This document shows, one piece after another, positions 7,166-12,081 of a stretch of 12,081 bases of DNA. Source of the stretch: Leadbetterella sp031420365 (GTDB lineage: Bacteria; Bacteroidota; Bacteroidia; Cytophagales; Spirosomataceae); assembly GCA_031420365.1 (NCBI GenBank), contig JANOMP010000405.1:1-12081 (forward strand). The letters are read 5' to 3'. The number at the start of each line of letters is the position of its first letter. Positions within the stretch are counted from its first letter, which is position 1. The notes beneath the pieces are model-generated. The model saw only the letters and a list, made by a program, of their open reading frames with translations, made no database searches and was not told where the DNA came from. The translations under genes and the position numbers were made by a program.

Positions 7166-8488
7166 TTGAGGGTAATTTCATTCATAATATTTGGAGGTTT
7201 TTTAACAAACGCACAAACCAAGCTCAGTTTGACAGAGGCATGGCAAAAGGAGATACAAAATCCTACAATCAAACAAAAATCATTAGAACTGGAAGTCGGC
7301 AATATAGATCTGGCACTTAGCAAAAAGCAGCTTTTACCTAATATTTCAGGCCAATATAATAATAGCTTAAACATTGGGCGTAGTATTGATCCCTACACCA
7401 ATTCGTTTTTAACACAAAGCATTGTAGGTAATAATTATGGACTATCGGCAAACTACACCCTTTTTGATTTTTATCAAAATAAAAACCAAATTGCCGTTAA
7501 TCAGCTTTATTTAAAAGCCATTGGCCAGGATTTAAAAGCTATCGAAAACGACATAAAATACCGAATATTGGTGGCGTTTTTCGAAGTATTGCTTGCGGAG
7601 GAACAAGTGAAGACTACGCAGTCATTGATACATAATGCAGAAGAAAACTTAAATTACTTAAAGAAATTATACGCAGCCGATCGCATAAGATACTCTTTAT
7701 TAGTGACGTTGGAGGCAGAGTTTCTACGTTTGAAAACCGATCAAGTACAAGCAGTGGCAAACACTTCTTTGGCAAAGCTGAGCCTCCTGAGACTTATAGG
7801 ATTACCCTCAAAAATCAATTTAGAATTAACAAATAGAGGTGTTTTACTCGATGTAAAATCGTTAAATACTCCTATGGAAATAATTCTTGAAGATGCCATT
7901 TCTAATCTTCCAGAATTTGAAAATCTAAAATACCAGAAAATCATAAAGACCAAAGAATCAGAAATACTATTGGCTCAAAAATGGCCTACCTTCATAGCCT
8001 TTAGTAATATAGGCACAACGTATTCGAGTGCGGCTAGGCGTATAGAAAACAAAGAACTTGTAAAAATAAATTACCCCAAACAGTTTGGTGATAACCTTAA
8101 TATGAATGTGGGATTTTCAGTCCGTATTCCACTTTTTAATGCTTCAAATTATGATTTAAAAAACCAGAAAAAACAAATAGAGCTTAAAGGTATTAATATA
8201 CAATTGGAAGCCAAGAAATTAGAAATAAGAGGAATCATTGAAGAGTCTTATACTCGGCTAGAGGCAATAGTAAATAGAGAAAAAATACTAAAGGAGAGAA
8301 TCGCCTCATTAGAAACCTTAGGAAAAATCAATCAGAATGGTTTTGAAGAAGGAAGAGTAGAGTTTTCGGAATATTTACAGAGTAAAAGGGATTTGGAGCA
8401 GGCGAAGTTGCAAATAAATATCCTTAAGTATCAATACTTTGTTTTAATGAAACAATTAGAATTTTACAGAACAGGTACTTGGCAATGA
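7166..8488 (+). CDS. TolC-family outer-membrane channel protein
   Basis: 440 residues, the usual size. It forms the outer-membrane exit duct of a type I-like exporter together with HlyD and the ABC transporter. The signal peptide is MRVISFIIFGGFLTNA, with cleavage before Gln-17. Mature TKLSLTEAW is the standard opening helix of the family ('lsLeeAi..Al'). Two outer-membrane-efflux repeats follow: the first includes LLPNISGQYNNSLN (57-70) and the helices around AFFEVLLAEEQV; the second includes GFSVRIPLFNA (316-326) followed by long helices to the end. No in-frame ATG lies upstream, so TTG 7166 is the only reasonable start that keeps the signal peptide. The stop TGA overlaps the transporter's ATG by four bases (ATGA), so the two are translationally coupled. 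The gene looks intact, in contrast to the adaptor. Confidence 0.9.
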   Translation: MRVISFIIFGGFLTNAQTKLSLTEAWQKEIQNPTIKQKSLELEVGNIDLALSKKQLLPNISGQYNNSLNIGRSIDPYTNSFLTQSIVGNNYGLSANYTLFDFYQNKNQIAVNQLYLKAIGQDLKAIENDIKYRILVAFFEVLLAEEQVKTTQSLIHNAEENLNYLKKLYAADRIRYSLLVTLEAEFLRLKTDQVQAVANTSLAKLSLLRLIGLPSKINLELTNRGVLLDVKSLNTPMEIILEDAISNLPEFENLKYQKIIKTKESEILLAQKWPTFIAFSNIGTTYSSAARRIENKELVKINYPKQFGDNLNMNVGFSVRIPLFNASNYDLKNQKKQIELKGINIQLEAKKLEIRGIIEESYTRLEAIVNREKILKERIASLETLGKINQNGFEEGRVEFSEYLQSKRDLEQAKLQINILKYQYFVLMKQLEFYRTGTWQ

Positions 8489-10677
8489 AAGTAAAACAAC
8501 ACGACTTCAGAGATTGTGGGGCGGCTTGTTTGGCATCTGTAGCGGGCCATTATAAGCTTAAAATACCTATAGCTCGTATTAGGCAGTTTGCGGGTACTGA
8601 CAAAAAAGGCACCAATGTTTTGGGCATGATTGAAGCCGCCCAGAAGCTTGAATTTCAAGCAAAAGGAGTTCGTGGTGTGCCCGAAAGCTTAGACAAAATA
8701 CCCAAGCCAGCCATTGCTCATATCATCATAAATCGTGAAATGGACATGGCCGTCTTAAATGGTCAGCCAACTGAACTGCACCATTATGTGGTAATCTATC
8801 ATGTGACAGCTACCCACATCACAATAATGGATCCAGGGGATGGCAAAATGCACAAAAAAACGCGGGAGGAATTTCAAAAAGAATGGTCGGGTGTGTTGAT
8901 ATTGCTTTTGCCTGTTAATGAGTTTAAGGCGGGAAATGAGAAAACTTCGGTTTTGAATAGATTTTGGAATTTACTAAGGCCACATTCGACAGTTATGATG
9001 CAGGCTTTTGTGGGTGCAGCAATCTATACAATTTTAGGTTTGTCCACTTCTATATACATTCAAAAAATCACCGATCATGTCATAGTAGGTCAAAACAGAA
9101 ATCTGCTGAATTTGCTAAGCGTGGTCATGATTATCATCTTGATACTTCAAGTTTTTATAGGTACTGCTAAAAACATATTTGCATTAAAAACAGGCCAACA
9201 GATAGATGCACAGCTCATTTTAGGCTATTACAAACATCTATTAAGATTACCCCAGCAGTTTTTTGATACTATGCGGGTGGGGGAAATCATTTCTAGAGTT
9301 AACGACGCCGTAAAAATCCGAGTATTTATCAATGATGTGGTTATTGGCTTGGTGGTCAATGTGTTTATTGTGTTTTTTTCGTTTGCCCTAATGTTTACCT
9401 ACAATTGGAAGTTGGCTTTGATGGTTTTGGTCATCATCCCATTTTATTTGTTGATATTTTTCATAACCAATCGCATCAACAAAAAACTGCAAAGAAAACT
9501 AATGGAAAATTCGGCCGATTTAGAATCTCAATTGGTAGAATCTCTTAATGCCGCCACTACTATCAAACGCTTTGGATTAGAAAGCTATTCCAATCTCAAA
9601 ACCGAGAACAACTTTGTTAGACTGCTTCAAACTATTTTTAAATCTTCGACAAGTAGTATTTATATTGGCACAGCAAGCGATTTTATTTCCCGTTTGTTTA
9701 CAATTATTTTGCTTTGGGCAGGTACCTATTTAGTTATTGGAAACGAAATTACCCCAGGCGAACTCTTGTCATTTTATAGTTTGATAGGATATTTTACTGG
9801 CCCAGCTCAAAGTTTAATAGGCTCTAACAAAACCATACAAGATGCTTTGATAGCAGCAGATAGATTATTTGAAATTATGGACTTGGAACGAGAAGAAACA
9901 GAGAACAAAATTATTTTGAAACCTGAAATGATTGGAGATATAAGTTTCTCTGAGGTGTCTTTCAGATATGGAACGCGAGTGCAAGTTTTCGACAATTTGT
10001 CGCTTTTAATGAAAAAGGGAGAAATAACGGCTTTGGTAGGTGAAAGCGGCTCAGGAAAATCGACGATGATGTCACTTTTACAAAATCTGTACCCATTAAC
10101 AAGTGGACAAATAAAAATTGGAAATTTTGACATCAAGCATATAGATAACCAAAGTCTAAGACAGGTAGTAAGTGTAGTGCCACAGCAAATCGATTTGTTT
10201 AGTGGTAACATAATTGACAACATTGCCATTGGAGATTTTGAGCCCGATATGCAAAGGATTTTGGGAATATGTCAAATATTGGGCATAATAGAATTTGTGG
10301 AAAAACTACCCAAAGGTTTTGAAACATCAATAGGCGAAAACGGAGCAACACTTTCTGGTGGACAGAGGCAAAGATTAGCCATAGCAAGGGCATTGTATCG
10401 AAATCCTGAGATTTTAATTCTAGACGAGGCCACTTCTGCATTAGATACCATTTCAGAACAATACGTTCAAAACACCATTAAACTTTTGCGTCAAAATGGT
10501 AAAACCATAATCATAATAGCACATAGGTTAAGCACCCTTAGATTTGCTGACCAAATTCTAGTATTAGAAAACGGAAAGCTTTTACAATCAGGCAACCACA
10601 AACAGCTATTTGAACAAAAAGGCAAATATTTTGAGCTTTGGGTAAAGCAGTTTGAAGGGATTTTGGAAGACATATGA
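8485..10677 (+). CDS. Peptidase-containing ABC transporter (C39 domain) for double-glycine peptides
   Basis: 730 residues from ATG 8485. The N-terminal C39 peptidase domain has all expected residues: oxyanion Gln-5, nucleophile Cys-11 in DCGAAC, His-100 in HHYVVIY and Asp-116 in DPGDG. The Cys-Gln and His-Asp spacings equal those of ComA (Q11, C17, H96, D112). The membrane domain (about 160-455) has about six helices. The nucleotide-binding domain has Walker A GESGSGKST (519-527), the Q loop VVPQQ, signature LSGGQ (623-627), Walker B ILILDE (643-648) and switch His-680. Such proteins cut leader peptides after Gly-Gly and export the cargo through HlyD and TolC. The two Gly-Gly precursors just downstream are the obvious substrates. 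It overlaps the TolC stop by ATGA. A TTG two codons upstream (8479) is less likely, because ATG gives the standard MKVKQHD opening. Confidence 0.95.
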   Translation: MKVKQHDFRDCGAACLASVAGHYKLKIPIARIRQFAGTDKKGTNVLGMIEAAQKLEFQAKGVRGVPESLDKIPKPAIAHIIINREMDMAVLNGQPTELHHYVVIYHVTATHITIMDPGDGKMHKKTREEFQKEWSGVLILLLPVNEFKAGNEKTSVLNRFWNLLRPHSTVMMQAFVGAAIYTILGLSTSIYIQKITDHVIVGQNRNLLNLLSVVMIIILILQVFIGTAKNIFALKTGQQIDAQLILGYYKHLLRLPQQFFDTMRVGEIISRVNDAVKIRVFINDVVIGLVVNVFIVFFSFALMFTYNWKLALMVLVIIPFYLLIFFITNRINKKLQRKLMENSADLESQLVESLNAATTIKRFGLESYSNLKTENNFVRLLQTIFKSSTSSIYIGTASDFISRLFTIILLWAGTYLVIGNEITPGELLSFYSLIGYFTGPAQSLIGSNKTIQDALIAADRLFEIMDLEREETENKIILKPEMIGDISFSEVSFRYGTRVQVFDNLSLLMKKGEITALVGESGSGKSTMMSLLQNLYPLTSGQIKIGNFDIKHIDNQSLRQVVSVVPQQIDLFSGNIIDNIAIGDFEPDMQRILGICQILGIIEFVEKLPKGFETSIGENGATLSGGQRQRLAIARALYRNPEILILDEATSALDTISEQYVQNTIKLLRQNGKTIIIIAHRLSTLRFADQILVLENGKLLQSGNHKQLFEQKGKYFELWVKQFEGILEDI

Positions 10678-10683
10678 CCGATT

Positions 10684-10708
10684 GCATAAATTATGCATGA
10701 TACGCATA
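10684..10708 (+). promoter_or_regulatory. Shared palindromic operator-like motif, copy 3 (upstream of precursor genes)
   Basis: The core TTATGCAT-GAT-ACGCATAA has one mismatch in the left arm. The flank GCATAAATTATGC is identical to copy 2. It starts seven bases after the transporter stop and ends 120 bases before the first precursor's ATG, so the precursors probably have their own co-regulated promoter. It could also fold at the transporter's 3' end, but no T run follows, so a terminator is unlikely. Confidence 0.7.
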
Positions 10709-10828
10709 ATTTACCCAAGAAAAAATTTTGCTATTCTATTTTAAATACTCAATTTTGAAACAACAAACACAAGTGTGGCCACCAACTGAGTTTGGAGTAT
10801 ATTTATTAAACTTTAAAACTTTTTATTT

Positions 10829-11014
10829 ATGAAAAATGAAATGGTATTGGATGGGTATTGGGTTGAAGCAATTTCAGACGAAGAAATTGAATCTGCTGAT
10901 GGGGGTATTTGTTTACTCGGAAGTAGAATTGGAATATTCGCACTTATTGAAGCATGCATTGAAATTGGTGAGGGTTGGTGTGATGCACATAAGAAAGCAA
11001 ATACCACATGGTAA
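10829..11014 (+). CDS. Double-glycine leader peptide precursor 1 (bacteriocin-like)
   Basis: 61 residues. The leader is residues 1-26, ending in ISDEEIESADGG: acidic, with hydrophobic residues at the spacing typical of leaders cut by C39 transporters. The predicted mature part is 35 residues, starts ICLLGSRIGIF and ends ANTTW. It has three Cys (precursor positions 28, 43 and 51) and a hydrophobic, glycine-containing first half (GSRIGIFALIEACIEIGEGW), followed by a basic stretch (HKK). Three Cys leaves one unpaired, or allows a disulfide-linked dimer. No modifying enzyme is encoded nearby, so an unmodified, disulfide-bonded peptide is likely. It resembles the general class II (Gly-Gly) bacteriocin layout, but I do not recognise the mature sequence. 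The start is ATG 10829, in front of the whole leader; a second in-frame ATG four codons on would shorten it. Confidence 0.85.
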   Translation: MKNEMVLDGYWVEAISDEEIESADGGICLLGSRIGIFALIEACIEIGEGWCDAHKKANTTW

Positions 11015-11071
11015 GTTTTAAAGTTATCAAGAATTTTTATTAAGAGTATAAATTCATACAAAGAAGACAAC

Positions 11072-11090
11072 AAATAAATTGTTTATTTTT
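11072..11090 (+). terminator. Weak A+T hairpin between the two precursor genes
   Basis: AAATAAA (11072-11078) pairs with TTTATTT (11082-11088) around TTG, followed by two more T. The stem has no G or C, so it would stop transcription poorly. It might reduce, rather than end, read-through into precursor 2. Confidence 0.25.
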
Positions 11091-11113
11091 AACACTTTCA
11101 AATACATATTATA

Positions 11114-11308
11114 ATGGAAAAAGAAAACAAGTTGGAAAATTTAAAATTTGAAGAATTAAACAAGTATGAAATCCTTTATATAGAGGGGGGTGGGTTAATG
11201 AGTCAAATCGGGGGGCTATTGCATGATGTTTTTTGCCCAGATCATGGTTATGCTAATACAATAATAAGGGGCGATATTTATTCCTCACACCCAAGAACCT
11301 TCTATTGA
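11114..11308 (+). CDS. Double-glycine leader peptide precursor 2 (bacteriocin-like)
   Basis: 64 residues. The leader LENLKFEELNKYEILYIEGG ends at Gly-26, the same leader length as precursor 1, and shows the common 'L..eEL..i.GG' pattern. The predicted mature part is 38 residues, starts GLMSQIGGLLHDVF and ends SSHPRTFY. It has one Cys, four His and several aromatics, and a short amphipathic N-terminal stretch with glycines. Because Gly-27 is a third Gly, cleavage could fall one residue later. It shares no obvious mature sequence with precursor 1. It lies 99 bases downstream of precursor 1 without its own copy of the operator motif, so it is probably co-transcribed. A two-component bacteriocin or two independent peptides are both possible. 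Confidence 0.8.
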   Translation: MEKENKLENLKFEELNKYEILYIEGGGLMSQIGGLLHDVFCPDHGYANTIIRGDIYSSHPRTFY

Positions 11309-11379
11309 TTTAACTTTTTGAAATTAATTCTATTTTTAATCACAGAGAATTTGATTTTCTTGAATTCGAATTTTTATTT

Positions 11380-11403
11380 AAAGCTTTCTTGGAATTGAGC
11401 TTT
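11380..11403 (+). terminator. Hairpin between precursor 2 and the CPBP gene, first of two
   Basis: AAAGCT (11380-11385) and AGCTTT (11398-11403) are perfect 6-bp arms with a 12-base loop, followed by TT and A+T-rich sequence. Alone it is a weak candidate; together with the next hairpin it suggests that precursor transcription is reduced here. Confidence 0.3.
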
Positions 11404-11414
11404 TTATATTATTC

Positions 11415-11444
11415 TGACTTTCAGGAAGTCAATTCTCTTTTTTT
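11415..11444 (+). terminator. Terminator or attenuator just upstream of the CPBP protease gene
   Basis: TGACTT (11415-11420) pairs with AAGTCA (11426-11431) around TCAGG. A run of seven T follows at 11438-11444. It ends 18 bases before the next ATG, so it could close the precursor transcript while letting some read-through reach the immunity-like gene, a common arrangement of bacteriocin and immunity genes. Confidence 0.45.
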
Positions 11445-11462
11445 ATTTATTCAATTTTTATT

Positions 11463-11915
11463 ATGAAGAAAGACTTTAAAAGAATTTTGTTTTGTATCAT
11501 CCCGTTTTGGTTGTCTTACATATTTATTTTTGGCGAATATTTATTTATTTACATCTTATCATTTTTTGATTTAGATAAACTGTTTTACTTAAAACCATCG
11601 CCAACGAATGATTTTTTTTTTATTTTCTCTGCAGTAATTTTATCACCACTTATTGAAGAATTTTTTTTTCGATATCCACTTAAATTTTTTAAGAATAAAA
11701 TAGTTGCGACAATTATTTTTTCTTTAGTTTTTACCTTTCTTCACAAATATAATTTTCGATTTCTTACTAATAATACTATTCTAAATTCATTATTTTTACT
11801 ACCTATATTTAACGCATCAATTGTTCTTAGTTACATAAGACTTAAATACGGATTTTACTTTGGCCTAGGTATGCATGCTTTATACAATATTTTAGTTTTA
11901 ATATTGATTTATTAA
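11463..11915 (+). CDS. CPBP (CAAX-like) intramembrane metalloprotease, candidate immunity protein
   Basis: 150 residues, mostly hydrophobic, with about four to five membrane helices. The three family motifs are present in order: EExxxR (Glu-65, Glu-66, Arg-70 in LIEEFFFRY), FxxxH (His-94 in FTFLHKY) and HxxxN (His-138 and Asn-142 in MHALYN). These Glu and His residues are the metal-binding and catalytic ones in the Rce1/CPBP (Abi) family. Many bacteriocin loci of other bacteria carry such proteins as self-immunity factors. Here the gene follows two peptide precursors on the same strand, so the same job is likely but inferred. At 150 residues it is shorter than most family members (about 200-300); the motif spacing looks complete. 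Processing of a secreted peptide is an alternative role. Confidence 0.85.
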   Translation: MKKDFKRILFCIIPFWLSYIFIFGEYLFIYILSFFDLDKLFYLKPSPTNDFFFIFSAVILSPLIEEFFFRYPLKFFKNKIVATIIFSLVFTFLHKYNFRFLTNNTILNSLFLLPIFNASIVLSYIRLKYGFYFGLGMHALYNILVLILIY

Positions 11916-11966
11916 GCCTTAGGATTTGTCAATAAATAAAATACTCAATATTTAAAATAAATTAGT

Positions 11967-11974
11967 TACCTTTG
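11967..11974 (+). promoter_or_regulatory. Candidate -7 element (TACCTTTG) of the transposase gene at the right edge
   Basis: TACCTTTG matches the Bacteroidota -7 consensus TAnnTTTG and lies 12 bases before the ATG at 11987. I see no TTG at the expected -33 distance, so this is only a candidate. Confidence 0.3.
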
Positions 11975-11986
11975 AGAAAAAAAACA

Positions 11987-12081
11987 ATGGAAACTAATGA
12001 GGTTATTAAATTGCGCATAGACACCGTCCTGCCCATGTTAAATGAGCGACAATCCAGAGTTTATTTATCAGCCGAAGCTAC
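11987..12081 (+). CDS. ISAzo13-family transposase, N-terminal fragment (runs off the window)
   Basis: Only the first 31 codons are present. The segment VLPMLNERQSRVYLSAEA matches the conserved N-terminal pattern of ISAzo13-family transposases ('..lrPvLNERqrRlwaAaEA'). The next bases would begin the helix-turn-helix region of the family. The frame is open to the edge. The left inverted repeat of the element was not recognised in the 70 bases between the CPBP gene and this ATG. The call rests on one short motif, so an unrelated helix-turn-helix protein is possible but less likely. Confidence 0.6.
   Translation, partial: METNEVIKLRIDTVLPMLNERQSRVYLSAEA

Noticed and set aside
4946..10708. Shared motif as a CRISPR-like array or mobile-element end.
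   Set aside because: Copies are 2-3.6 kb apart, with no spacer regularity and no shared sequence beyond about 25 bp; each is in front of a transcription unit.
10836..11021. Second open frame overlapping precursor 1.
   Set aside because: It lies in another frame of the precursor gene; only the 10829 frame has an acidic Gly-Gly leader.

Overview
The window looks like chromosomal DNA of a member of the Bacteroidota (probably Cytophagales or Flavobacteriales; I cannot place it more closely). It is very A+T-rich, shows almost no Shine-Dalgarno sequences, and encodes two outer-membrane proteins of types common in this phylum, a TolC/HlyD/peptidase-ABC exporter, and insertion sequences of the ISAs1 and ISAzo13 families.

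Layout. 1-62: probable last codons of an unidentified membrane protein, then a terminator-like hairpin. 294-3118: two-gene operon for outer-membrane proteins, a PorV/PorQ-like barrel with no ATG start (CTG proposed), then a 673-residue protein with a periplasmic helix-hairpin-helix domain and a beta-barrel-like remainder, joined by an ATGA overlap. 3188-3424: a single-domain DUF1456 protein. 3627-4844: a decayed ISAs1-family element with readable 21-bp inverted repeats and a transposase broken by two frameshifts and two stops. 5027-6191: HlyD-type adaptor broken by one extra base in an A8 run. 6276-6622 (minus): broken XRE-type regulator. 6623-7165: non-coding, hairpin-rich. 7166-10677: TolC-like channel and peptidase-containing ABC transporter, overlapping by ATGA. 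10829-11308: two different small precursors, each with a 26-residue leader ending in Gly-Gly. 11463-11915: CPBP (CAAX-like) intramembrane protease. 11987-end: start of an ISAzo13-family transposase.

How the genes fit together. From 5027 to 11915 the content is that of a peptide-secretion (bacteriocin-like) locus. The C39 domain of the transporter should cut the two precursors after Gly-Gly and pump them through HlyD and TolC across both membranes; the CPBP protein is the obvious candidate for self-protection. Nothing here proves antimicrobial activity; a signalling role is also possible.

Most notable signal. A 25-bp motif with the palindromic core TTATGCGTNNNACGCATAA occurs three times, in the same orientation, once upstream of each transcription unit of the export locus (HlyD, TolC-transporter, precursors), and was not seen elsewhere in the window. 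It looks like the operator of a dedicated regulon whose regulator is not identified. The locus may be decaying or switchable: the adaptor is out of frame at a homopolymer, a regulator-like gene between adaptor and channel is broken, and the locus lies between two insertion sequences.
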